Origin: Halictus rubicundus
Taxonomy: Eukaryota; Arthropoda; Insecta; Hymenoptera; Halictidae
Direction: 5' to 3'
Length of the DNA: 64,000 nt
Assembly: GCF_050948215.1 (NCBI RefSeq)
Contig: NW_027488769.1
Location: forward strand, 351,715-415,714
This document shows, one piece after another, positions 49,201 to 62,600 of this stretch. The notes under the pieces are model-generated. The model was not told where the DNA came from, made no database searches, and saw only the letters and a list, made by a program, of their open reading frames with translations. The position numbers and the translations under genes are program-made. How positions within the stretch are numbered: the stretch's first letter is position 1; every line of letters begins with the position of its first letter.

Positions 49201-50574
49201 CTATCCTATCCTCTATCCTATCCTATCCTCTACCCTATCCTATCCTCTATCCTATCCTGTCGTCTATCCTATCCTGTATCCTATCCTATCCTCTATCCTA
49301 TCCTATCGTCTATCCTATCCTATCCTCTATCCTATCCTATCCTCTATCCTATCCTATCCTCTATCCTATCCTATCCTCTATCCTATCCTATCCTCTATCC
49401 TATCCTATCCTCTATCCTATCCTGTCGTCTATCCTATCCTCTATCCTATCCTATCCTCTATCCTATCCTATCCTCTATCCTATCCCATCTTCTATCCTAT
49501 CCTATCCTCTATCCTATCAAATCCCCTATCCTATCCTCTGTCCTATCCTATCCTCTATCCTATCCTATCCTCTATCCTATCAAATCCCCTATCCTATCCT
49601 CTATCCTATCAAATCCCCTATCCTATCCTCTATCCTATCCTATCCTCTATCCTATCCTATGCTCTATCCTATCCTATCCCCTATCATATCCTATCCTCTA
49701 TCCTATCCTATTCTCTATCCTATCCTATCCTCTATCCTATCCTCTATCCTATCCTATCCTCTATTCTATTATATCGTCTATCCTATCCTCTATCCTATCC
49801 TATCCTCTATCCTATCCTATCCTATCCTCTATCCTATCCTATCTTCTATCCTATCCTATCCTCTATCCTATCATATCCTCTATCCTATAATATCCTCTAT
49901 CCTATCCCATCTTCTATCCTATCCTATCCTCTATCCTATCAAATCCCCTATCCTATCCTCTGTCCTATCCTATCCTCTATCCTATCCTATCCTCTATCCT
50001 ATCCTATCGTCTATCCTATCCTCTATCCTATCCTATGCTCTATCCTATCCTATCCCCTATCATATCCTATCCTCTATCCTATCCTATTCTCTATCCTATC
50101 CTATCCTCTATCATATCCTCTATCCTATCCTCTATCCTATCCTCTATCCTATCCTCTATCCTATCCTCTATCCTATCCTATCCTCTAATCTATCCTATCG
50201 TCTATCCTATCCTCTATCCTATCCTATCCTCTATCCTATCCTATCCTCTATCCTATCCTATCCTCTATCCTATCCTATCCTCTATCCTATCCTATCCTCT
50301 ATCCTATCCTATCCTATCCTCTATCCTATCCTATCTTCTATCCTATCCTATCCTGTATCCTATCATATCCTCTATCCTGTAATATCCTCTATCCTATCAC
50401 ATCCTCTATCCTATCCTATCTTCTGTCCTATCCTATCCTCTATCCTATCAAATCCCCTATCCTATCTTCTATCCTATCCTATCCTCTATCCTATCCTATC
50501 GTCTATCCTATCCTCTTTCCTATCCTATCCTCTATCCTATCAAATCCCCTATCCTATCCTCTATCCTATCCTAT
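46254..50574 (+). repeat. 5084-bp-spaced segmental duplication, copy 2
   Basis: Counterpart of 41170-45490. The match begins near 46254, just before CTAAT at 46270. Upstream, the two copies have different sequence (GTCGTC/CCCATCC variants here, the CTATCATATCC run there). The match breaks near 50574, where this copy reads CATCCATCC and has lost about two 12-mers. Confidence 0.85.
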
Positions 50575-50879
50575 CATCCATCCTCTATCCTATCCTCTAT
50601 CCTATCCTATCCTCTATCCTATCCTATCGTCTATCCTATCCTCTATCCTATCCTGTCGTCTATCCTATCCTCTATCCTATCCTATCCTCTATCCCATCCT
50701 ATCCTCTATCCTATCCTATCCTCTATCCTATCCCATCTTCTATCCTATCCTATCCTCTGTCCTATCAAATCCGCTATCCTATCCTCTGTCCTATCCTATC
50801 ATCTATCCTATCCTATCCTCTATCCTATCAAATCCCCTATCCTATCAAATCCCCTAGCCTATCCTCTATCCTATCCTAT

Positions 50880-53180
50880 CCTCTATCCTATCCTCTATCC
50901 TCTATCCTATCCTATCCTCTATCCTATCCTATCCTCTATCCTATAATATCCTGTATCCTATCCTACCCTCTATCCTATCCTATCCTCTATCCTATCCTAT
51001 CCTCTATCATATCCTATCATCTATCCTCAATCCTATCCTATCCTCTATCCTATCCTATCCTCTATCCTATCCTATCCTCTATTATATCCTATCGTCTATC
51101 CTATCCTCTATCCTATCCTATCCTCTATCCTATCCTATCCTCTTTCCTATCCTATCCTCTATCCTATCCTATCCTCTATCATATCCTATCATCTATCCTC
51201 AATCCTATCCTTTCCTGTATCCTATCCAATCCTCTATCCTATCCTATCCTCTATCCTATCCTGTCCTCTATCCTATCCTATCCTCTATCCTATCCTCTAT
51301 AATATAATATCCTCTATCCTATCAAATCCCCTATCCTGTCCTCTATCCTATCCTATCCTCTATCCTATCCTATCCTCTATCCTATCCTATCCTCTATCCT
51401 ATCCTATCCTGTATCCTATCCTATCCTCTATCCTATCCTATCGTCTATCCTATCCTCTATCCTATCCTATCCTCTATCCTATCCTATCCTCTATCCTATC
51501 CTATCTTCTATCCTATCCTATCCTCTATCCTATCAAATCCCCTATCCTATCCTCTATCCTATTCTATCCTGTATCCTATCCAATCCTCTATCCTATCCTA
51601 TCATCTATCCTCTATCCTAGCCAATCCTCTATCCTAGCCTATCCTCTATCCTATCATATCCTCTATCCTATAATATCCTCTATCCTATCCTATCCTCTAT
51701 CCAATCCTCTATCCTATCCTATCCTCTATTCTATCCTGTCCTGTATCCTATCAAATCCCCTATCCTATCCTCTGTACTATCCTATCCTCTATAATATCCT
51801 ATCGTCTATCCTATCGTCTATCCTATCCTCTATCCTAGCCTATCCTCTATCCTATCATATCCTCTATCCTATAATATCCTCTATCCTATCCTATCCTCTA
51901 TCCAATCCTCTATCCTATCCTATCCTCTATTCTATCCTGTCCTGTATCCTATCAAATCCCCTATCCTATCCTCTGTACTATCCTATCCTCTATCCTATCA
52001 TATCGTCTATCCTATCGTCTATCCTATCCTCTATCCTAGCCTATCCTCTATCCTATCATATCCTCTATCCTATAATATACTCTATCCTATCCTATCCTCT
52101 GTCCAATCCTCTATCCTATCCTATCCTCTATTCTATCCTGTCCTGTATCCTATCAAATCCCCTATCCTATCCTGTGTACTATCCTATCCTCTATCCTATC
52201 CTATCGTCTATCCTATCGTCTATCCTATCCTCTATCCTATCCTATCCTCTATCCCATCCTATCCTCTATCCTTTCCTATCCTCTATCCTATCCCATCTTC
52301 TATCCTATCCTATCCTCTATCCTATCAAATCCCCTATCCTATCCTCTGTCCTATCCTATCATCTATCCTATCCTATCCTCTATCCTATCAAATCCCCTAT
52401 CCTATCAAATCCCCTATCCTATCCTCTATCCTATCCTATCCTCTATCCTATCCTCTATCCTCTATCCAAATCCTATCCTCTATCCTATCCTATCCTCTAT
52501 CCTATAATATCCTGTATCCTATCCTACCCTCTATCCTATCCTATCCTCTATCCTATCCTATCCTAACTTCTATCCTATCCTCTATCCTAGCCTATCTTCT
52601 ATCCTATCCTATCTTCTATCCTATCATATCCTCTATCCTATAATATCCTCTATCCAATCCTCTATCCTATCCTCTATCCTATCCTATCTTCTGTCCTATT
52701 CTACCCTCTATCCTATCAAATCCCCTATCCTATCCTCTATCCTATCCTATCCTCTATCCTATCCTATCGTCTATCCTATCCTCTATCCTATCCTATCCTC
52801 TATCCTATCCTATCCTCTATCCTATCCTATCCTCTATCCTATCCTTTCCTCTATCCTATCCTATCCTCTATCCTATCCTATCCTCTATCCTATCCTATCC
52901 TCTATCCTATCCTATCCTCTATTATATCCTATCGTCTATCCTATCCTCTATCCTATCCTATCCTCTATCCTATCCTATCCTCTTTCCTATCCTATCCTCT
53001 ATCCTATCCTATCCTCTATCATATCCTATCATCTATCCTCAATCCTATCCTTTCCTGTATCCTATCCAATCCTCTATCCTATCCTATCCTCTATCCTATC
53101 CTGTCCTCTATCCTATCCTATCCTCTATCCTATCCTCTATCCTATAATATCCTCTATCCTATAATATCCTCTATCCTATC
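50880..53180 (+). repeat. Most divergent part of the array, with an 1840-bp-spaced repeat
   Basis: This part has variants rare elsewhere: CCTAGCC, CTGTACTATCC, CCTCAATCC, CCTTTCCTGTATCC, ATTATATCC and CTATAATATAATATCC. A block with ATTATATCC and CCTCAATCC-CTTTCCTG recurs at 51081-51210 and 52921-53050 (1840 bp apart). Between the two copies lie the 201-bp units. It may be an older or less homogenised section. Confidence 0.7.
51633..52235 (+). repeat. 201-bp tandem repeat, about three copies
   Basis: CCTAGCCTATCC occurs at 51633, 51834 and 52035, 201 bp apart each time. Each copy carries, in order, CATATCC, CTATAATAT, a CCAATCC, TTCTATCCTGTCCTG, CAAATCCCC and CTGTACTATCC or CTGTGTACT. The third copy is truncated or diverged at its end. 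A later isolated CCTAGCC near 52586 is not in register. Confidence 0.8.
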
Positions 53181-55007
53181 AAATCCCCTATCCTGTCCTC
53201 TATCCTATCCTATCCTCTGTCCTATCCTATCCTCTATCCTATCCTATCCTCTATCCTATCAAATCCCCTATCCTATCCTCTATCCTCTATCCTATCCTAT
53301 CCTCTATCCTATCCTATCCTCTATCCTATCCTATCCTCTATCCTATCCTATCCTCTATCCTATCCTATCCTCTATCCTAACCTATTCTCTATCCTATCCT
53401 CTATCCTATCCTCTATCCTATCCTATCCTCTATCCTATCCTATCCTCTATCCTATCCTATCCTCTATCCTATCCTGTCGTCTATCCTATCCTGTATCCTA
53501 TCCTATCCTCTATCCTATCCTATCGTCTATCCTATCCTATCCTCTATCCTATCCTATCCTCTATCCTATCCTATCCTCTATCCTATCCTATCCTCTATCC
53601 TATCCTATCGTCTATCCTATCCTCTATCCTATCCTGTCGTCTATCCTATCGTCTATCCTATCCTCTATCCTATCCTGTCGTCTATCCTATCCTCCATCCT
53701 ATCCTATCCTCTATCCTATCCTATCCTCTATCCTATCCTATCCTCTATCCTATCCCATCTTCTATCCTATCCTATCCTCTATCCTATCAAATCCCCTATC
53801 CTAACCTCTGTCCTATCCTATCCTCTATCCTATCCTATCCTCTATCCTATCAAATCCCCTATCCTATCCTCTATCCTATCAAATCCCCTATCCTATCCTC
53901 TATCCTATCCTATCCTCTATCCTATCCTATGCTCTATCCTATCCTATCCCCTATCATATCCTATCCTCTATCCTATCCTATTCTCTATCCTATCCTATCC
54001 TCTATCCTATCCTCTATCCTATCCTATCCTCTATTCTATCCTATCGTCTATCCTATCCTCTATCCTATCCTATCCTCTATCCTATCCTATCCTATCCTCT
54101 ATCCTATCCTATCTTCTATCCTATCCTATCCTCTATCCTATCATATCCTCTATCCTATAATATCCTCTATCCTATCCCATCTTCTATCCTATCCTATCCT
54201 CTATCCTATCAAATCCCCTATCCTATCTTCTGTCCTGTCCTATCCTCTATCCTATCCTATCCTCTATCCTATCAAATCCCCTATCCTATCAAATCCCCTA
54301 TCCTATCCTCTATCCTATCCTATCCTCTATCCTATCCTATCGTCTATCCTATCCTCTATCCTATCCTATGCTCTATCCTATCATATCCCCTATCATATCC
54401 TATCCTCTATCCTATCCTATCCTCTATCCTATCCTATCCTCTATCCTATCGTATCATCTATCCTAACCTATTCTCTATCCTATCCTCTATCCTATCCTCT
54501 ACCCTATCCTATCCTCTATCCTATCCTATCCTCTATCCTATCCTATCCTCTATCCTATCCTATCCTCTATCCTATCCTATCCTCTATCCTATCCTATCCT
54601 CTATCCTATCCTATCCTCTATCCTATCCTGTCGTCTATCCTATCCTGTATCCTATCCTATCCTCTATCCTATCCTATCCTCTATCCTATCCTATCCTCTA
54701 TCCTATCCTATCGTCTATCCTATCCTCTATCCTATCCTGTCGTCTATCCTATCCTGTCGTCTATCCTATCCTCTATCCTATCCTATCCTCTATCCTATCC
54801 TATCCTCTATCCTATCCTATCCTCTATCCTATCCCATCTTCTATCCTATTCTATCCTCTATCCTATCAAATCCCCTATCCTATCCTCTGTCCTATCCTAT
54901 CCTCTATCCTATCCTATCCTCTATCCTATCAAATCCCCTATCCTATCCTCTATCCTATCAAATCCCCTATCCTATCCTCTATCCTATCCTATCCTCTATC
55001 CTATCCT

Positions 55008-58000
55008 ATGCTCTATCCTATCCTATCCCCTATCATATCCTATCCTCTATCCTATCCTATTCTCTATCCTATCCTATCCTCTATCCTATCCTCTATCCTA
55101 TCCTATCCTCTATTCTATCCTATCGTCTATCCTATCCTCTATCCTATCCTATCCTCTATCCTATCCTATCCTCTATCCTATCCTATCCTCTATCCTATCC
55201 TATCCTCTATCCTATCCTATCCTATCCTCTATCCTATCATATCCTCTATCCTATAATATCCTCTATCCTATCCCATCTTCTATCCTATCCTATCCTCTAT
55301 CTTATCAAATCCCCTATCCTATCCTCTGTCCTATCCTATCCTCTATCCTATCCTATCCTCTATCCTATCAAATCCCCTATCCTATCCTCTATCCTATCCT
55401 ATCCTCTATCCTATCCTATCGTCTATCCTATCCTCTATCCTATCCTATGCTCTATCCTATCCTATCCCCTATCATATCCTATCCTCTATCCTATCCTATT
55501 CTCTATCCTATCCTATCCTCTATCATATCCTCTATCCTATCCTCTATCCTATCCTCTATCCTATCCTCTATCCTATCCTATCCTCTAATCTATCCTATCG
55601 TCTATCCTATCCTCTATCCTATCCTATCCTCTATCCTATCCTATCCTCTATCCTATCCTCTATCCTATCCTATCTTCTATCCTATCCTATTCTTTATCCT
55701 ATCCTATCCTCTATCATATCCTCTATCCTATCCTCTATCCTATCCTCTATCCTATCCTCTATCCTATCCTATCCTCTAATCTATCCTATCGTCTATCCTA
55801 TCCTCTATCCTATCCTATCCTCTATCCTATCCTATCCTCTATCCTATCCTATCCTATCCTCTATCCTATCCTATCTTCTATCCTATCCTATTCTCTATCC
55901 TATCATATCCTCTATCCTATAATATCCTCTATCCTATCATATCCTCTATCCTATCCTATCCTCTATCCTATCCTATCGTCTATCCTATCCTATCCTCTAT
56001 CCTATCCTATCCTCTATCCTATCCTATCCTCTATCCTATCCTATCCTCTATCCTATCCTATTCTCTATCCTATCCTCTATCCTATCCTGTCGTCTATCCT
56101 ATCCTCTATCCTATCCTATCCTCTGTCCTATCCCATCTTCTATCCTATCCTATCCTCTGTCCTATCCTATCCTCTATCCTATCCTATCCTCTATCCTATC
56201 CTCTATCCTATCCTCTATCCTATCCTATCCTCTATCCTATCAAATCCCCTATCCTATCCTCTATCCTCTATCCTATCCTATCCTCTATCCTATCCTATCC
56301 TCTATCCTATCCTATCCTCTATCCTATCCTATCCTCTATCCTATCCTATCCTCTATCCTAACCTATTCTCTATCCTATCCCCTATCCTATCCTCTACCCT
56401 ATCCTATCCTCTATCCTATCCTATCCTCTATCCTATCCTATCCTCTATCCTATCCTGTCGTCTATCCTATCCTGTATCCTATCCTATCCTCTATCCTATC
56501 CTATCGTCTATCCTATCCTATCCTCTATCCTATCCTATCCTCTATCCTATCCTATCCTCTATCCTATCCTATCCTCTATCCTATCCTATCCTCTATCCTA
56601 TCCTATCGTCTATCCTATCCTCTATCCTATCCTATCGTCTATCCTATCCTCTATCCTATCCTGTCGTCTATCCTATCCTATCCTCTATCCTATCCTATCG
56701 TCTATCCTATCCTATCGTCTATCCTATCCTATCCTCTATCCTATCCTATCCTCTATCCTATCCTATCCTCTATCCTATCCTATCCTCTATCCTATCCTAT
56801 CGTCTATCCTATCCTCTATCCTATCCTGTCGTCTATCCTATCCTCTATCCTATCCTATCCTCTATCCTATCCTATCCTCTATCCTATCCCATCTTCTATC
56901 CTATCCTATCCTCTATCCTATCAAATCCTCTATCCTATCCTCTGTCCTATCCTATCCTCTATCCTATCCTATCCTCTATCCTATCAAATCCCCTATCCTA
57001 TCCTCTATCCTATCAAATCCCCTATCCTATCCTCTATCCTATCCTATCCTCTATCCTATCCTATCCTCTATCCTATCCTATGCTCTATCCTATCCTATCC
57101 CGTATCATATCCTATCCTCTATCCTATCCTATTCTCTATCCTATCCTATCCTCTATCCTATCCTCTATCCTATCCTATCCTCTATTCTATCCTATCGTCT
57201 ATCCTATCCTATCCTCTATCCTATCCTATCCTCTATCCTATCCTATCCTATCCTCTATCCTATCATATCCTCTATCCTATAATATCCTCTATCCTATCCC
57301 ATCTTCTATCCTATCCTATCCTCTATCTTATCAAATCCCCTATCCTATCCTCTGTCCTATCCTATCCTCTATCCTATCCTATCCTCTATCCTATCAAATC
57401 CCCTATCCTATCCTCTATCCTATCCTATCCTCTATCCTATCCTATCGTCTATCCTATCCTCTATCCTATCCTATGCTCTATCCTATCCTATCCCCTATCA
57501 TATCCTATCCTCTATCCTATCCTATTCTCTATCCTATCCTATCCTCTATCATATCCTCTATCCTATCCTCTATCCTATCCTCTATCCTATCCTCTATCCT
57601 ATCCTATCCTCTAATCTATCCTATCGTCTATCCTATCCTCTATCCTATCCTATCCTCTATCCTATCCTATCCTCTATCCTATCCTCTATCCTATCCTATC
57701 TTCTATCCTATCCTATTCTTTATCCTATCCTATCCTCTATCATATCCTCTATCCTATCCTCTATCCTATCCTCTATCCTATCCTCTATCCTATCCTATCC
57801 TCTAATCTATCCTATCGTCTATCCTATCCTCTATCCTATCCTATCCTCTATCCTATCCTATCCTCTATCCTATCCTATCCTATCCTCTATCCTATCCTAT
57901 CTTCTATCCTATCCTATTCTCTATCCTATCATATCCTCTATCCTATAATATCCTCTATCCTATCATATCCTCTATCCTATCCTATCCTCTATCCTATCCT

Positions 58001-59371
58001 ATCGTCTATCCTATCCTATCCTCTATCCTATCCTATCCTCTATCCTATCCTATCCTCTATCCTATCCTATCCTCTATCCTATCCTATTCTCTATCCTATC
58101 CTCTATCCTATCCTGTCGTCTATCCTATCCTCTATCCTATCCTATCCTCTGTCCTATCCCATCTTCTATCCTATCCTATCCTCTGTCCTATCCTATCCTC
58201 TATCCTATCCTATCCTCTATCCTATCCTCTATCCTATCCTCTATCCTATCCTATCCTCTATCCTATCAAATCCCCTATCCTATCCTCTATCCTCTATCCT
58301 ATCCTATCCTCTATCCTATCCTATCCTCTATCCTATCCTATCCTCTATCCTATCCTATCCTCTATCCTATCCTATCCTCTATCCTATCCTATCCTCTATC
58401 CTAACCTATTCTCTATCCTATCCCCTATCCTATCCTCTACCCTATCCTATCCTCTATCCTATCCTATCCTCTATCCTATCCTATCCTCTATCCTATCCTG
58501 TCGTCTATCCTATCCTGTATCCTATCCTATCCTCTATCCTATCCTATCGTCTATCCTATCCTATCCTCTATCCTATCCTATCCTCTATCCTATCCTATCC
58601 TCTATCCTATCCTATCCTCTATCCTATCCTATCCTCTATCCTATCCTATCGTCTATCCTATCCTCTATCCTATCCTATCGTCTATCCTATCCTCTATCCT
58701 ATCCTGTCGTCTATCCTATCCTATCCTCTATCCTATCCTATCGTCTATCCTATCCTATCGTCTATCCTATCCTATCCTCTATCCTATCCTATCCTCTATC
58801 CTATCCTATCCTCTATCCTATCCTATCCTCTATCCTATCCTATCGTCTATCCTATCCTCTATCCTATCCTGTCGTCTATCCTATCCTCTATCCTATCCTA
58901 TCCTCTATCCTATCCTATCCTCTATCCTATCCCATCTTCTATCCTATCCTATCCTCTATCCTATCAAATCCTCTATCCTATCCTCTGTCCTATCCTATCC
59001 TCTATCCTATCCTATCCTCTATCCTATCAAATCCCCTATCCTATCCTCTATCCTATCAAATCCCCTATCCTATCCTCTATCCTATCCTATCCTCTATCCT
59101 ATCCTATCCTCTATCCTATCCTATGCTCTATCCTATCCTATCCCGTATCATATCCTATCCTCTATCCTATCCTATTCTCTATCCTATCCTATCCTCTATC
59201 CTATCCTCTATCCTATCCTATCCTCTATTCTATCCTATCGTCTATCCTATCCTCTATCCTATCCTATCCTCTATCCTATCCTATCCTCTATCCTATCCTA
59301 TCCTATCCTCTATCCTATCCTATCTTCTATCCTATCCTATCCTCTATCCTATCATATCCTCTATCCTATAA
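55008..59371 (+). repeat. Tandem units of about 2.04 kb
   Basis: CTATGCTC markers stand at 55008, 57080 and 59123. The last two are both followed by the variant CCCGTATCATATCC, seen nowhere else at this marker. CCTCTACCC at 56391 and 58434 is also 2043 bp apart, and CAAATCCTC near 56931 and 58964 is 2033 bp apart. The first unit is related but less similar (2026 to 2072 bp by marker). Confidence 0.75.
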
Positions 59372-59612
59372 TATCCTCTATCCTATCCTATCCTCTATCC
59401 TATCCTATCTTCTGTCCTATCCTATCCTCTATCCTATCAAATCCCCTATCCTATCCTCTATCCTATCCTATACTCTATCCTATCCTATCGTCTATCCTAT
59501 CCTCTATCCTATCCTATCCTCTATCCTATCCTACCGTCTATCCTATCCTATCCTCTATCCTATCATATCCTCTATCCTATAATATCCTCTATCCTATCCT
59601 ATCCCCTATCCA

Positions 59613-62600
59613 ATGCTCTATCCCATCCTATCCTCTATCCTATCCTATCCTATCCTCTATCCTATCCTATCCTCTATCCTATCCTATCCTCTATCCTATC
59701 CTATCCTCTATCCTCTATCCTCTATCCTCTATCCTATCCTATCCTCTATCCTAACCTATTCTCTATCCTATCCTCTATCCTATCCTCTATCCTATCCTAT
59801 CCTCTATCCTATCCTATCCTCTATCCTATCCTATCCTCTATCCTATCCTGTCGTCTATCCTATCCTCTATCCTATCCTATCCTCTATCCTATCCTATCCT
59901 CTATCCTATCCTATCCTCTATCCTATCCTATCCTCTATCCTATCCTATCCTCTATCCTATCCTATCCTCTATCCTATCCTATCCTCTATCCTATCCTATC
60001 CTCTATCCTATCCTATCCTCTATCCTATCCTATCCTCTATCCTATCCTATCCTCTATCCTATCCTATCGTCTATCCTATCCTCTATGGTATCCTGTCGTC
60101 TATCCTATCCTCTATCCTATCCTATCCTCTATCCTATCCTATCCTCTATCCTAACCTATTCTCTATCCTATCCTGTATCCTATCCTCTACCCTATCCTAT
60201 CCTCTATCCTATCCTATCCTCTATCCTATCCTATCCTCTATCCTATCCTGTCGTCTATCCTATCCTGTATCCTATCCTATCCTCTATCCTATCCTATCGT
60301 CTATCCTATCCTATCCTCTATCCTATCCTATCCTATATCCTATCCTCTATCCTATCCTATCCTCTATCCTATCCTATCGTCTATGATATCCTATCCACTA
60401 TCCTTTCCTATCCTCTATCCTATCCTATCCTCTATCCTATCCTATCCTCTATCCTATCCTCTATCCTATCCTCTATCCTATCCTATCCTCTAATCTATCC
60501 TATCGTCTATCCTATCCTCTATCCTATCCTATCCTCTGTCCTATCCTATCCTCTATCCTATCCTATCCTCTATCCTATCCTATCCTATCCTCTATCGTAT
60601 CCTATCTTCTATCCTATCCTATTCTCTATCCTATCATATCCTCTATCCTATAATATCCTCTATCCTATCATATCCTCTATCCTATCCTATCTTCTGTCCC
60701 ATCCTATCCTCTATCCTATCAAATCCCCTATCCTATCCTCTATCCTATCCTATCCTCTATCCTATCCTATCTTCTATCTTATCCTCTTTCCTATCCTATC
60801 CTCTATCATATCAAATCCCCTATCCTATCCTCTATCCTATCCTATCATCTATCCTCTATCCTATCCTCTATCCTATCCTATCCTCTATCCTATCCTATCG
60901 TCTATCCTATCCTCTATCCTATCCTATCCTCTATCCTATCCTATCCTCTATCCTATCCTATCCTCTATCCTATCCTCTATCCTATCCTCTATCCTATCCT
61001 ATCCTCTAATCTATCCTATCGTCTATCCTATCCTCTATCCTATCCTATCCTCTATCCTATCCTATCCTCTATCCTATCCTATCCTCTATCCTATCCTATC
61101 CTATCCTCTATCGTATCCTATCTTCTATCCTATCCTATTCTCTATCCTATCATATCCTCTATCCTATAATATCCTCTATCCTATCATATCCTCTATCCTA
61201 TCCTATCCTCTATCCTATCCTATCCTCTATCCTCTATCCTCTATCCTATCCTATCCTCTATCCTATCCTATCCTCTATCCTATCCTACCGTCTATCCTAT
61301 CCTATCCTCTATCCTATAATATCCTCTATCCTATAATATCCTCTATCCTATCCTATCCCCTATCCAATGCTCTATCCCATCCTATACTCTATCCTATCCT
61401 ATCCTATCCTCTATCCTATCCTATCCTCTATCCTATCCTATCCTCTATCCTATCCTATCCTCTATCCTCTATCCTCTATCCTCTATCCTATCCTATCCTC
61501 TATCCTAACCTATTCTCTATCCTATCCTCTATCCTATCCTCTATCCTATCCTATCCTCTATCCTATCCTATCCTCTGTCCTATCCTATCCTCTATCCTAT
61601 CCTATCCTCTATCCTATCCTATCCTATCCTCTATCGTATCCTATCTTCTATCCTATCCTATTCTCTATCCTATCATATCCTCTATCCTATAATATCCTCT
61701 ATCCTATCATATCCTCTATCCTATCCTATCTTCTGTCCCATCCTATCCTCTATCCTATCAAATCCCCTATCCTATCCTCTATCCTATCCTATCCTCTATC
61801 CTATCCTATCTTCTATCTTATCCTCTTTCCTATCCTATCCTCTATCATATCAAATCCCCTATCCTATCCTCTATCCTATCCTATCATCTATCCTCTATCC
61901 TATCCTCTATCCTATCCTATCCTCTATCCTATCCTATCGTCTATCCTATCCTCTATCCTATCCTATCCTCTATCCTATCCTATCCTCTATCCTATCCTAT
62001 CCTCTATCCTATCCTCTATCCTATCCTCTATCCTATCCTATCCTCTAATCTATCCTATCGTCTATCCTATCCTCTATCCTATCCTATCCTCTATCCTATC
62101 CTATCCTCTATCCTATCCTATCCTCTATCCTATCCTATCCTATCCTCTATCGTATCCTATCTTCTATCCTATCCTATTCTCTATCCTATCATATCCTCTA
62201 TCCTATAATATCCTCTATCCTATCATATCCTCTATCCTATCCTATCCTCTATCCTATCCTATCCTCTATCCTCTATCCTCTATCCTATCCTATCCTCTAT
62301 CCTATCCTATCCTCTATCCTATCCTACCGTCTATCCTATCCTATCCTCTATCCTATAATATCCTCTATCCTATAATATCCTCTATCCTATCCTATCCCCT
62401 ATCCAATGCTCTATCCCATCCTATACTCTATCCTATCCTATCCTATCCTCTTCTATCCTATCCTATCCTCTATCCTATCCTATCCTCTATCCTATCCTAT
62501 CCTCTATCCTCTATCCTCTATCCTCTATCCTATCCTATCCTCTATCCTAACCTATTCTCTATCCTATCCTCTATCCTATCCTCTATCCTATCCTATCCTC

